The notes below the pieces were generated by a model, which had not been told where the DNA came from, did not search any database, and saw nothing but the letters and a program-made list of their open reading frames with translations. DNA of 64,000 nt, taken from [Clostridium] scindens ATCC 35704. GTDB lineage: Bacteria; Bacillota; Clostridia; Lachnospirales; Lachnospiraceae. The position numbers and the translations under genes are program-made. Positions 1 to 11,110 of the stretch are shown piece after piece (within the stretch, counting starts at the first letter, position 1; every line of letters begins with the position of its first letter). The DNA is taken from positions 3,474,501 to 3,538,500 of the forward strand of contig NZ_CP036170.1 of assembly GCF_004295125.1 (NCBI RefSeq), read 5' to 3'.

Positions 1-330
1 CAGGTAATCGGATATGGTGGTCTTTCCTGCTCCCATAAATCCAATCAGCACAATATTGTAATCAAATAATTTTCTGGCCTGGATTCTCTTGCTGTTACGC
101 AGAATGCAACGGAAAACATCATAGATTTCCTCTTTGTACTTGTTATCGGCAAGTTTCTCTTCCAGCCTCGTCTTCTGTTTCGCCTCCTGCTGCGGCTGCA
201 GGATCGGCATTCCATACGTTTCCTTATATGCCATGATCTTCTCAATGATCGCATTACGCTCTACCAACGCGTCAATAATCTTGTCATCGCACAGCCCCAA
301 CTGCTCTCTGTACATCTCTAAATCATTCAT
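1..330 (-). CDS. Chorismate mutase-shikimate kinase fusion, 3' part cut off by window edge
   Basis: The 110 visible residues begin MNDLEMYREQ. Residues 1-85 look like an AroQ-type chorismate mutase helix bundle (chorismate to prephenate). They run straight into IVLIGFMGAGKTT (about residues 93-105), the P-loop opening of shikimate kinase (shikimate to shikimate 3-phosphate). The reading frame is open to the left edge, so the kinase domain continues outside the window. The start is chosen because a GGAG-type ribosome site lies just upstream and the family begins with this short acidic segment. The fusion would put two shikimate-pathway steps that are not consecutive on one chain. The function call is from motif recognition; the kinase half is largely unseen. 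Confidence 0.85.
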   Translation of the reverse strand, partial: MNDLEMYREQLGLCDDKIIDALVERNAIIEKIMAYKETYGMPILQPQQEAKQKTRLEEKLADNKYKEEIYDVFRCILRNSKRIQARKLFDYNIVLIGFMGAGKTTISDYL

Positions 331-464
331 GTCTTATCTCTCCTACTTCCTATCTACTTTCAAACTGTTAACAAGCATATCTGCGCCCTTCCTTCGTAGG
401 GCATACATGGTATACACACTCGTGTATTATATCAATATTCCCGCACTTTCGCAAGAATTTCCGT

Positions 465-1355
465 CTATTTTTTCAAGCCATGCCGCGACTTGACATAGTC
501 TATAAAATCCTTTGCTATTGGGGCCAGATATTTATTCTTGCAGGTAACCATATAGATCAGCCTCCTATAATTCAGATTCTCTATTTCCAGGAATGCGGCA
601 CGCATACTGCGTATGGCCGGCACGTCCGGCACGATTCCAACGCCGAAGCCTTTTGCCACCAGTCCTACAAGCGCGCTGTCTTCATCCACCATGTACCGGA
701 TATCCGGCTTTTCCCCTTGCTCTTTGAATATCTGGTCTATCACGGGCCGCAGGCCGCTCTCTTCATTAAAGAAAATCTGGGGATAGACTGCCAGTTCCGC
801 AATTTCCACGCTGCCCCGGCTTGCCAGGGGGTGTCCCAATGGAACCGCCGCAATCAGTTTCTCCTGTGCCACAGGAAAGAACTCCAGATCTTTCTGCCCC
901 TCTTTCATGGAGCAGAAGCCTACGTCGTATTTTTCTTCCCGGATTCCCTTTAAGATTTTCTCTGTCACGCCATTGTGAAAGCCGAATTCCACCTCCCTGT
1001 GCGGGTTCTCATTCAAGAACCCTTTCACCACCTCCGGTATGAATTCTCCTCCCTGAGTATAGATATATCCCATGTCTATGTGTCCGCTGGTTTCGCTCGT
1101 CATCGCTTTCATCTTGCGTATGCCTGCATCCAGAATGCTTAACGCTTCTTCGGCATATTCCATAAATAGCCTGCCGTACTTGGTCAGGACAACATTCCGT
1201 CCCTGCTTTTCAAACAGATAAGTCCCTAGCTCATTTTCTAACGAGGAAATCGCATGACTTAAACTTGGCTGCGTGATTGACAGTTTTTCCGCTGCTCTTG
1301 TGTAATGCTCCATATGTGCAAGTGTTACAAAGTATTGTAGCTGATTTAAGTTCAT
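465..1355 (-). CDS. LysR-family transcriptional regulator
   Basis: A 296-residue protein of usual LysR length. Residues 1-60 hold the winged helix-turn-helix (YTRAAEKLSITQPSLSHAISSLE). The remainder is the periplasmic-binding-protein-like effector domain, with the family's typical GLVAKGFGVGIVPDVPAI segment near residue 230. It is transcribed away from the flavin oxidoreductase gene starting at 1523, the classic LysR arrangement in which the regulator controls the divergent target and represses itself. A dyad at 1400-1414 between the two genes fits a LysR box. The effector is unknown; by context it may be the substrate of the neighbouring flavoenzyme. Confidence 0.9.
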   Translation of the reverse strand: MNLNQLQYFVTLAHMEHYTRAAEKLSITQPSLSHAISSLENELGTYLFEKQGRNVVLTKYGRLFMEYAEEALSILDAGIRKMKAMTSETSGHIDMGYIYTQGGEFIPEVVKGFLNENPHREVEFGFHNGVTEKILKGIREEKYDVGFCSMKEGQKDLEFFPVAQEKLIAAVPLGHPLASRGSVEIAELAVYPQIFFNEESGLRPVIDQIFKEQGEKPDIRYMVDEDSALVGLVAKGFGVGIVPDVPAIRSMRAAFLEIENLNYRRLIYMVTCKNKYLAPIAKDFIDYVKSRHGLKK

Positions 1356-1399
1356 ATTTTATCCTCCTTTGTCGATTTTTACCAAGTATAGCACAATAC

Positions 1400-1414
1400 A
1401 TAGACAAATTCTAT
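1400..1414. promoter_or_regulatory. Candidate LysR-type operator
   Basis: Perfect dyad ATAGA, five bases, TCTAT in the divergent intergenic region. It fits the T-N11-A pattern of LysR boxes and lies upstream of the plus-strand promoter at 1437-1465. It is also close to a TATACT -10-like element for the regulator's own minus-strand promoter. Binding by the adjacent LysR protein is inferred. Confidence 0.5.
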
Positions 1415-1436
1415 CGTCTACGTCAAAAACATGAAT

Positions 1437-1465
1437 TTGTTTTATATTTAACGATGAATTATAAT
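1437..1465 (+). promoter_or_regulatory. Candidate sigma-A promoter of the flavin oxidoreductase gene
   Basis: TTGTTT (1437-1442), a 17-base spacer and a perfect TATAAT (1460-1465). The weak -35 with a perfect -10 suits an activator-dependent promoter downstream of the LysR dyad. Confidence 0.5.
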
Positions 1466-1522
1466 CCAGTTAAAGAGTTAAATCAACGGTTTACCAACTG
1501 AAAAAAATTGGAGGATGATACT

Positions 1523-3526
1523 ATGAAGAATAACTATCCACACGTCTTTTCCACACTTTCCTTAAGGGGAATGACCATGCGAAACCGAGTTGCAATGATG
1601 CCCATGGGGAGCGATTTTGCAGGGCATGACGGCCAGTTAAGCGACGAGCATATCAAATACTATGAGTTAAGAGCCCGGGGCGGCGCAGGCCTGATCATCG
1701 TAGAGAACATCTGCGTCAAATATCCGGAGGGCTCCAATGGGACCACCCAGCTGCGGATCGACAAAGACTGCTATATTCCCCGCCTGTTTGCGCTCACGGA
1801 AGCCTGTCACCGCCATGGCGCGTGCATGGGCATCCAGATCAACCACGCCGGCGCGTCCGCCATGGCGTCCCGCATTGGCATGCAGCCGGTCTCCGCATCC
1901 ACCCTTCCTTCCAAGTCTGGCGGGGACATTCCTCGTCCTCTTTCCAAGGAAGAATTAAAGAGCATTGCCAAAGACTACGGCGCCGCCGCAAGACGCGCCG
2001 TCAACGCGGGGTTTGACCTGATTGAGGTTCACGCCGGCCACTCCTACCTGATCAGCCAGTTCTTGTCGCCGACCATGAATGACCGTACCGATGAATTTGG
2101 CGGCTGTGCCAAGAACCGCGCAAGATTCTGCCGCATGGTCATTGACGAAGTAAGGAAAGCCATCGGGCCAAGAGTTCCCATCTCCCTTCGTCTCAGCGTT
2201 GATGAATTGGTAGAAGGAGGCAATTCTGTGGATGACTGCCTGGAATACCTGGAATATCTCAACGATGAAGTAGATCTTTTTGATACCTCTTCCGGGCTGA
2301 ATCCTTCAATCCAATACCAGATTGATGCCAACTATCTGGAAGACGGCTGGCGCTCTTATATGGCCAAGGCTGTCCGGGACAAGTTCGGCAAGCCCACGAT
2401 TGCTATCGGCAATATCCGCAATCCTCAGGTTGCGGAGGATATCCTGGCTAGAGGCGATGCGGACTTGATCGGCATGGGCCGCGGACTGATCGCCGATCCT
2501 GACTGGTGCAACAAGGCCAGATATGGGGATGTAAGAGACATCCGCAAATGCATCTCCTGTAATGTCGGATGCGTAGGGAACCGTATCGGAGGCAACAAGC
2601 CCCTTAGATGCACCATCAATCCGGATCTCATCAATGGAGAATCCTATAAAAAGACAGCCGTCAAAAAGCCATGCCACGTAGTCGTAGTAGGCGCAGGAAC
2701 CGCCGGACTGGAAGCCGCCTGCACCGCGGCGGAGGTCGGATGCAATGTTACGCTGCTGGAAAAAAAGGATTCCATAGGAGGCCTTTCTGTAGAAATATCC
2801 AAGATTCCTGCCAAGAAAAGACTTGCGGACTTCCCTGCATACTTGAAGCGCCGCGCCTCCAAGCTTAAAAACCTTAAAATCCTCACCGGCGTGGATGCTA
2901 CCTTGGACGTGATCAAGGAACAAAACCCCCATCTTGTTGTCAATGCGACAGGCTCTGTCCCCCTCCTTCCTCCGATTGAAGGGCTGCATGAAAACCTTAA
3001 GAATGAGGAGGCTTGCGTATACTCTATTCTGGACATGATTGACCAGATAGACTCCTACCCCGAAGACATGACCGGCAAAAAGGTGGTCGTCATCGGCGGC
3101 GGAGCAGTCGGCCTGGATGTGGTGGAATTCTTCGCTCCCCGCGGGGCAGATACTGCCATCGTCGAGATGCTTCCGATGATCGGAAACGGGCTGGACGCCT
3201 CGTCTACCGCCAGCATGAAAGAATGTATGGAGAAGCACCAGGTCAGACAGATGACGAACACCGCGCTGATGAAAGTAAATCCTCATTCCTTCCTGGTAAA
3301 ATACGATGGCAAAGAGGAGGAGCTGCACTTTGATTATGGATTCGTATGCCTGGGAATGAAGGCAAACGCACCAATCTGGGACGCGATTGCAGAAGGGTTT
3401 GAGGGTACAGATACGGAAATCATCAATATCGGCGACTCAGTCCGTGCAAGACGCATCATTGATGGAACGGACGCCGGCCGTCACCTGGTATTGAATACGC
3501 TGGAAAGGCTTGGATATCTGGACTAG
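1523..3526 (+). CDS. NADH:flavin oxidoreductase, 2,4-dienoyl-CoA reductase / BaiCD-BaiH type
   Basis: A 667-residue multidomain flavoenzyme. The N-terminal old-yellow-enzyme TIM barrel (about 1-335) carries the HAGHSYLISQFLSPTMN segment. A four-cysteine Fe-S site follows (C343, C346, C350, C363). Two Rossmann segments, VVVVGAGTAGLEAA (about 387) and KVVVIGGGAVGLDVVE (about 519), bind FAD and NAD(P)H. Family members reduce conjugated enoyl or dienoyl substrates, including fatty acyl-CoA and, in gut Clostridia, bile-acid intermediates (BaiCD, BaiH). The substrate here cannot be read from the sequence. The start is the ATG at 1523, with GGAGG eight bases upstream; a TTG at 1508 overlaps that ribosome site and is rejected. 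A strong hairpin follows the stop. Confidence 0.88.
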   Translation: MKNNYPHVFSTLSLRGMTMRNRVAMMPMGSDFAGHDGQLSDEHIKYYELRARGGAGLIIVENICVKYPEGSNGTTQLRIDKDCYIPRLFALTEACHRHGACMGIQINHAGASAMASRIGMQPVSASTLPSKSGGDIPRPLSKEELKSIAKDYGAAARRAVNAGFDLIEVHAGHSYLISQFLSPTMNDRTDEFGGCAKNRARFCRMVIDEVRKAIGPRVPISLRLSVDELVEGGNSVDDCLEYLEYLNDEVDLFDTSSGLNPSIQYQIDANYLEDGWRSYMAKAVRDKFGKPTIAIGNIRNPQVAEDILARGDADLIGMGRGLIADPDWCNKARYGDVRDIRKCISCNVGCVGNRIGGNKPLRCTINPDLINGESYKKTAVKKPCHVVVVGAGTAGLEAACTAAEVGCNVTLLEKKDSIGGLSVEISKIPAKKRLADFPAYLKRRASKLKNLKILTGVDATLDVIKEQNPHLVVNATGSVPLLPPIEGLHENLKNEEACVYSILDMIDQIDSYPEDMTGKKVVVIGGGAVGLDVVEFFAPRGADTAIVEMLPMIGNGLDASSTASMKECMEKHQVRQMTNTALMKVNPHSFLVKYDGKEEELHFDYGFVCLGMKANAPIWDAIAEGFEGTDTEIINIGDSVRARRIIDGTDAGRHLVLNTLERLGYLD

Positions 3527-3538
3527 GAAAGCAGCAAT

Positions 3539-3576
3539 CGAAAAACAGCATGGGAAATTGCCCATGCTGTTTTTCG
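3539..3576. terminator. Bidirectional intrinsic terminator
   Basis: Perfect 16-bp stem (3539-3554 with 3561-3576), six-base loop, with A-run and T-run flanks. It lies between convergent genes and can stop both the flavoenzyme and the amidase transcripts. Confidence 0.9.
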
Positions 3577-3593
3577 AATCTTCTATATAACTT

Positions 3594-4286
3594 TTATTTA
3601 AGTCTATCCAGCTGCTTTCCTACATCCTTCCTGAATTGCTCCCATGCCTTCTCATTTTCCACGAAATACTTTGGACAATCCTTGCCAGTCACATCATAGT
3701 GACGTATCACGTCATTCCCATCTAAATCGAACTTCAGGCACAGCCAAGCACATAATTCCACCATAGATTGATAGGTCTTATCGTTAAATTTCCCAGTCTC
3801 ATCCGGATGGCAGCACTCGATGGATACCGTGTCAAGGTTCCGACTGTTGGACGCATAGGCCTCCTCCCAGGTGGGAACGCACTGGACGATCTCTCCTTCC
3901 AGGCCTACCACAAAGTTGCTGCTCACCTTGGTCTCGTGGCTGTCTTTGAGGTTTTCAAAATAATTCCGGTTGTCCATGGCTGACGCTCCGGGATTGGCGG
4001 TATAGTGCACGACAACGCCTGTAATCTTCTTCGCCTCCGTTCCCGGCCTGGAATACGGGTTCACCGTCAGAAGTTCCACGTCGATGTCCGGCCTTGCCGC
4101 ATCGATATCCTTCCCTTTCAGTTCCACATATTCGTCCGTAAACCAGGCAGGCTTGACAATCCTCAGTATTTCAAATAAGACTGCCAGGACTAATAATATA
4201 AGAAGTCCCAGGCGGATATTACGCCGGATCTTTCTCTTTCGCTGCGCGTCCGTTAATTTTCTATGGTAATTCCTCTTCTTCCTCAT
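3594..4286 (-). CDS. Membrane-anchored N-acetylmuramoyl-L-alanine amidase (Amidase_2)
   Basis: A 230-residue protein: a very basic N-terminus, one transmembrane helix (about residues 26-45) and an extracytoplasmic Amidase_2 domain. Zinc-site motifs are visible as GVVVHYTANPG (His about 94) and, near the C-terminus, RHYDVTGKDCP. Such enzymes cut the amide between N-acetylmuramic acid and the stem peptide. The start ATG at 4286 (MRKKRNYH) has GGAGAG five bases upstream; longer starts at 4310 or 4331 add 8-15 residues and lack a clear ribosome site. No wall-binding repeats are present, so localisation depends on the anchor. It could act in growth or sporulation; nothing nearby decides this. Confidence 0.82.
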   Translation of the reverse strand: MRKKRNYHRKLTDAQRKRKIRRNIRLGLLILLVLAVLFEILRIVKPAWFTDEYVELKGKDIDAARPDIDVELLTVNPYSRPGTEAKKITGVVVHYTANPGASAMDNRNYFENLKDSHETKVSSNFVVGLEGEIVQCVPTWEEAYASNSRNLDTVSIECCHPDETGKFNDKTYQSMVELCAWLCLKFDLDGNDVIRHYDVTGKDCPKYFVENEKAWEQFRKDVGKQLDRLK

Positions 4287-4393
4287 CCATACTCTCCGTA
4301 AACTTTTCATTCGTTTATCTGGTATTATCATACCATATAATCCGCAGTTTTTTATGAAAAGTTACTTATGATTTTCTGAAGATTCACAGGCTA

Positions 4394-5425
4394 TTATCCT
4401 TTGACAAACCGGTACGCCGTTGTAGTCTCATATACCTCCCCTGCCTTCACTTCCGGACCCTCAAAGTGATCCTTGTGCACTGCGTCCGGAAAATACTGGG
4501 TCTCAAAGCAGGCTGCCTGGCGCATGTTATAGACTGCTCCTGCCTTGCCCTTTTCATGATCCACAAAGTTGGCCGTGTAGAATTGCATGCCCGGAAGATC
4601 CGTGTATACCTCCATAGCAATCCCTGACTCCTTCGATCGCATAAATGCCGCCTTGCGATACCCATTTCCGTTCAGCACCCAGTTATGATCATAGCCCTTG
4701 CCGAATTCCAGCGCCTCATAGGCTTCTTCTATCTCTGCCCCTACAGGCTTTAACTGCCTGAAGTCCATCGGCGTTCCGCTAACCGGCACGATCTCTCCTG
4801 TAGGAATGGACTGGCTGTCCGCTCTGGCATATGCATCCGCATACAGCATCACTTCCTGATCAAGCACGGTGCCGGATGCATGGCCGGACAAATTAAAATA
4901 ACTATGGTTGGTCAGATTCATCAGGGTATCCGCATCCGGAACTGCCCGGTAATGAATCTTTACCTCATTGTCCTTTGTCAATGTATATGTCACACTAATC
5001 TTTACATTCCCCGGGAACCCCTGGTCTCCGGAAGGGCTGTCCATCAGAAATTCCACATGGTCCTCCTGCGTCTCCCCGGTCTTCCAAATTCTTTTATTGT
5101 AAAAATCCCTGCCGCCGTGGAGGGTGTTCTGTCCATCGTTACGCGTCAGTTCATAGGTTCTTCCACCCAGCCGGAATTCTCCGTTTCCAATACGGTTTGC
5201 GACCCTTCCTATCGTAGCGCCGAAAAATGCATTCCCCGCCTCATATCCTTGTACATCATCATATCCCAGCACCACATCCAGAAGTCTTCCTTCCTTGTCA
5301 GGAACCCTTACCTGTACCAGTGTGGCTCCATAATCGGACACTTTTATCTCCATGCCCTTATCATTCTGAATGGTAAAAAGTCTTGCCTCTTCTCCCTTAG
5401 ATGTCATTCCAAAACTATGTGTCAT
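4394..5425 (-). CDS. galM: Aldose 1-epimerase (galactose mutarotase)
   Basis: A 343-residue protein, the normal length. It interconverts alpha and beta anomers of glucose and galactose before kinase action. Family landmarks are NDGQNTLHGG near residue 95, the TNHSYFNLSGH segment with the catalytic histidine near residue 175, and a C-terminal CFETQYFPDAVH stretch holding the catalytic glutamate region. A ribosome site AAGGAGG lies seven bases before the ATG. No other galactose genes are adjacent. The gene follows guaB on the same strand but is separated from it by a terminator, so it probably has its own promoter in the 150-base leader. Confidence 0.93.
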   Translation of the reverse strand: MTHSFGMTSKGEEARLFTIQNDKGMEIKVSDYGATLVQVRVPDKEGRLLDVVLGYDDVQGYEAGNAFFGATIGRVANRIGNGEFRLGGRTYELTRNDGQNTLHGGRDFYNKRIWKTGETQEDHVEFLMDSPSGDQGFPGNVKISVTYTLTKDNEVKIHYRAVPDADTLMNLTNHSYFNLSGHASGTVLDQEVMLYADAYARADSQSIPTGEIVPVSGTPMDFRQLKPVGAEIEEAYEALEFGKGYDHNWVLNGNGYRKAAFMRSKESGIAMEVYTDLPGMQFYTANFVDHEKGKAGAVYNMRQAACFETQYFPDAVHKDHFEGPEVKAGEVYETTTAYRFVKG

Positions 5426-5571
5426 CTCTTTGCCTCCTTTGAATTACAAATCTGAATTCCTTGATACGCATAGCCGGATTGCTAGCATAGGCAAAATACC
5501 AGATCCCGTCCAGGCTCTGCCTGAGAGGCATCTTCTCCTCTATCCTCCTATCCTTACAATCCGTGGGCTTT

Positions 5572-5613
5572 AAAAAAGACGCCCGGTGGATGTTTCCCTT
5601 ACGGACGTCTTTT
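5572..5613 (-). terminator. Intrinsic terminator of guaB
   Basis: A 12-bp stem (5574-5585 with 5602-5613) with one G-U pair when read on the minus strand, followed on that strand by a T-run opposite 5572-5577. It sits 29 bases past the guaB stop. Confidence 0.8.
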
Positions 5614-5642
5614 ATATGGCTCTTAACTATATCGCTTCTTTT

Positions 5643-7127
<1,485 letters not shown>

Positions 7128-7142
7128 TTACGATTAACTGCT

Positions 7143-7172
7143 ATGATAACCAATCTGCGCACTATTTGTCAA
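7143..7172 (-). promoter_or_regulatory. guaB sigma-A promoter
   Basis: On the minus strand, TTGACA (7167-7172), an 18-base spacer and TATCAT (7143-7148), about 45 bases before the guaB start. Confidence 0.7.
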
Positions 7173-7195
7173 CATATTTCGACCACTTTTTAAAT

Positions 7196-7687
7196 TTACT
7201 TGCGCACGACCTTCCTGGGGGCCATCATATAAAACCCTTCTACAATCGTATCATTCGGTTCAAATATAATCTTCTTCTGCTCGCCCCTCTCGGATACTAC
7301 AAGCGCATAGAGGGCGGCTTGTCCGCTCCCGGAACTGTAATTATAGGTCTTGGCCTTCTGGTACTGGCGTACTTCGATAGAATCAGCGGGTGCCAGAATC
7401 TCAAGATCATTGACGTTAGCGGAAAACATCCGCTTGCGCTTTGCCTTGTTCATAATCTTGTCAATATCCAGATCCCCATTCACAAACAGGTACTCATACT
7501 CCACATTCAACCTCCGGAACATGAGCACATCCAGAATAACCGCCAGGACCGGCAGGATAATACCGAATGGAAACAGAAACACGATCAAGACAGAAACGAT
7601 CGTCACCGCAACCAGCGCCGCCTTTATTACAATATCCTTCATGCCCGCCTGTTTCTTCACTAACTGTTCTGTATAATAGTCGCTCAT
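7196..7687 (-). CDS. Small membrane protein of unknown function (DUF6106-like)
   Basis: A 163-residue protein. Residues about 17-60 form two closely spaced hydrophobic helices. The rest is a soluble, charged domain ending APRKVVRK with no recognisable catalytic motif. It resembles, from memory, the DUF6106 family found in Lachnospiraceae. A ribosome site AGGAAT precedes the ATG. It lies between guaB and groEL with its own upstream spacing and a groEL terminator ahead of it, so it is likely a separate transcript. Function not assigned. Confidence 0.7.
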   Translation of the reverse strand: MSDYYTEQLVKKQAGMKDIVIKAALVAVTIVSVLIVFLFPFGIILPVLAVILDVLMFRRLNVEYEYLFVNGDLDIDKIMNKAKRKRMFSANVNDLEILAPADSIEVRQYQKAKTYNYSSGSGQAALYALVVSERGEQKKIIFEPNDTIVEGFYMMAPRKVVRK

Positions 7688-7748
7688 CTTTTATTCCTCC
7701 ACAATCTATACTGAATGCCATTATTGTACCATACTTTCAGGCAAAAAG

Positions 7749-7772
7749 AAAACTCCCCGTCAGAGGAGTTTT
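7749..7772 (-). terminator. groESL operon terminator
   Basis: 8-bp stem (7749-7756 with 7765-7772), eight-base loop, followed on the minus strand by a T-rich tract, 42 bases past the groEL stop. Confidence 0.85.
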
Positions 7773-7813
7773 CAAAAATTTCATACTTTATATAGCTGCA
7801 GAAATGATTTACG

Positions 7814-9466
<1,653 letters not shown>

Positions 9467-9493
9467 CTATAATCTTTTTCAAACTTCACTTCT

Positions 9494-9778
9494 TTATTCA
9501 ACGATTGCAAGGATATCATCCTGTTTTACGATGATATACTCTTCATCATCAATTTCAACCGTTGTTCCTGCATATTTAGAATAAATAACTTTCTGGCCTG
9601 TCGCGACATTCATCTTAACTTCCTTGCCATCAACTGTTCCACCAGGTCCAACAGCGATTACTTCTGCCTGCTGCGGTTTCTCTTTGGACTGTCCGGGAAT
9701 CACGATTCCGGATTTTGTAGTTTCTTCTGCTACTAACTGTTTTAATACGACTCTGTCTCCCAATGGTACTAATTTCAT
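9494..9778 (-). CDS. groES: 10-kDa co-chaperonin GroES
   Basis: A 94-residue protein of standard length. It caps the GroEL ring. The start [14 protein letters not shown] and the mobile-loop region [10 protein letters not shown] are typical. First gene of the operon, with AAGGAGG upstream and the CIRCE operator 32 bases ahead. Confidence 0.98.
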   Translation of the reverse strand: MKLVPLGDRVVLKQLVAEETTKSGIVIPGQSKEKPQQAEVIAVGPGGTVDGKEVKMNVATGQKVIYSKYAGTTVEIDDEEYIIVKQDDILAIVE

Positions 9779-9809
9779 ATTTATTCCTCCTTAATATTAT
9801 CTATATTTG

Positions 9810-9836
9810 TTAGCACTCATAAAAAGAGAGTGCTAA
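9810..9836. promoter_or_regulatory. CIRCE element (HrcA operator)
   Basis: Exact inverted repeat TTAGCACTC (9810-9818), nine bases, GAGTGCTAA (9828-9836) in the groES leader. HrcA binds CIRCE to repress groESL until heat shock occupies the chaperonin. The hrcA gene itself is not in this window. Confidence 0.97.
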
Positions 9837-9850
9837 AAGACTCTAGATAT

Positions 9851-9879
9851 AAAATAGCACTCTCTCGTTATTTTGTCAA
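9851..9879 (-). promoter_or_regulatory. groESL sigma-A promoter
   Basis: Minus strand TTGACA (9874-9879), 17-base spacer, TATTTT (9851-9856), just upstream of CIRCE. The spacer contains an extra CIRCE-like half-site (TAGCACTC at 9855-9862). Confidence 0.75.
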
Positions 9880-9891
9880 CAACCTTTATAT

Positions 9892-10197
9892 TTAGTTTAC
9901 AAGATTTTTATAAAATCCATTCCGAATCTGGAATTTTACGATTCTCCCAACCTTATTCCAATATCTTTCCCTGATGGTTCCGCTACATCCGATAACGCCC
10001 TTGGGCGTGTCGATCCTGCATTCGTAGATGCCATCCAGGGAGAAGACCGGAAGCTGCGTCTCATCTGATAACAAATATATACATTCTTCTTCCGGATTAT
10101 ACGTGATTATGCTGCAATGGTACGTTGCCTTATCAAAGAACCCTTCTTTCAAGATCATACGGGTCATCTTGATATCAGCGGAACACTCCTCATACAT
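9892..10197 (-). CDS. Hypothetical protein, 101 residues
   Basis: I do not recognise a family with confidence. The protein is predicted soluble and beta-rich, with a pattern of alternating hydrophobic residues and the C-terminal stretch IRERYWNKVGRIVKFQI that recalls a small beta-barrel such as PilZ, but no RxxxR / DxSxxG signature is present. It lies just downstream of codY on the same strand, past a hairpin, and ends near the groESL promoter. Codon use matches the neighbours and the reading frame is intact, so it is probably a real gene. Confidence 0.55.
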   Translation of the reverse strand: MYEECSADIKMTRMILKEGFFDKATYHCSIITYNPEEECIYLLSDETQLPVFSLDGIYECRIDTPKGVIGCSGTIRERYWNKVGRIVKFQIRNGFYKNLVN

Positions 10198-10227
10198 GCC
10201 TGCTTCTCCCTTCCCAAGTTCAAATAA

Positions 10228-10249
10228 GGGTATCAGTCGCCCGATACCC
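10228..10249 (-). terminator. Probable codY terminator
   Basis: 7-bp stem (10228-10234 with 10243-10249) and eight-base loop, 16 bases after the codY stop. The following T-tract on the minus strand is weak, so read-through into the small downstream gene is possible. Confidence 0.55.
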
Positions 10250-10264
10250 CTTTATCCGTCTTTC

Positions 10265-11047
10265 TTATTTTGCACGTTCTGCCTTGATATGTTCCAGTTC
10301 CGTAAATACATAATCATTTACGACCTTGATATAGGTTCCCTTCATACCGGAAGAACGTGACTCGATCACTCCGGCGCTTTCGAATTTCCGGAGCGCATTT
10401 ACAATCACGGATCTGGTAATCCCTACCCGGTCTGCGATCTTGCTGGCAACCAGGATTCCCTCCGTGCCATCCAGTTCCTCAAAGATATGGATGATCGCCT
10501 CCAGTTCTGAATAGGACAGGGTGCTGATAGCCGACTGGACGATATGCTCCTTCCTGGTCTCTTCAGCGCTCTCCTCATTTACGGACCTGAGCATTTCAAG
10601 TCCTACTACCGTTGTTCCATATTCACTTAAAATAATGTCGTCAATTTCATACATCTGGTCTCTCTTATAGATAAATAGTGTTCCCAGACGCTCGCCTGCA
10701 ATATCAATGGGGGTGATGATGGCCTGATAACCCTTCACCGCCTCTTCCGAAAATCCAAGGGTCTGCAGGTTTACATTCTCCTTGGTGGATAAAATACTCA
10801 GCAGGCGCTCATTCAGCATATCATCGATATGCCTCCCGACTTCCCGCTCCAGCAGTTCCTTGATAATTGGAACTCCCTCGCAATTACTGCCGCCCAGCAC
10901 TTTGCCCTTTTTACTGACTACCAGAACATTGGAATCCAGTATTTCAGTAAGCACTTCGCAGATATCATTAAATACGACCTTGCTGGAATTATTATTATGC
11001 AGTAATTTGTTGATTTTTCTAGTTTTATCTAACAATTGTACACTCAT
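10265..11047 (-). CDS. codY: GTP- and branched-chain-amino-acid-sensing global repressor CodY
   Basis: A 260-residue protein of normal length. The N-terminal GAF domain (about 1-155) binds isoleucine, leucine or valine. The C-terminal winged helix has the hallmark ASKIADRVGITRSVIVNALRKFESAGVIESRSSGMKG region. CodY represses amino-acid uptake, biosynthesis and stationary-phase genes when nutrients are plentiful. The start MSVQLLDKTR is chosen because GGAGG lies eight bases upstream; the ATG two codons earlier is too close to that site. The brnQ transporter at 41 kb is a typical target class, but I see no clear CodY box there. Confidence 0.96.
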   Translation of the reverse strand: MSVQLLDKTRKINKLLHNNNSSKVVFNDICEVLTEILDSNVLVVSKKGKVLGGSNCEGVPIIKELLEREVGRHIDDMLNERLLSILSTKENVNLQTLGFSEEAVKGYQAIITPIDIAGERLGTLFIYKRDQMYEIDDIILSEYGTTVVGLEMLRSVNEESAEETRKEHIVQSAISTLSYSELEAIIHIFEELDGTEGILVASKIADRVGITRSVIVNALRKFESAGVIESRSSGMKGTYIKVVNDYVFTELEHIKAERAK

Positions 11048-11073
11048 TGCCATTCCTCCATCCTTTGATTGTT

Positions 11074-11102
11074 ATATTATCATACAATTCAATAACATTC
11101 AA
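11074..11102 (-). promoter_or_regulatory. Candidate codY promoter
   Basis: Minus strand TTGAAT (11097-11102), 17-base spacer, TAATAT (11074-11079), 26 bases before the codY start. Confidence 0.5.
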
Positions 11103-11110
11103 TGAATTTC

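Noticed and set aside
2306-3328. 340-codon open frame antisense to the flavin oxidoreductase gene
   Set aside because: It is the mirror of a well-supported coding gene, has no ribosome site and encodes no recognisable protein. Other long antisense frames, for example 31842-32606 and 23520-24116, were dropped for the same reason.
5426-5571. Calling a glycine riboswitch upstream of galM
   Set aside because: Only the 3' consensus fragment is present; the 5' aptamer half and conserved core are absent, so it is reported only as an observation.
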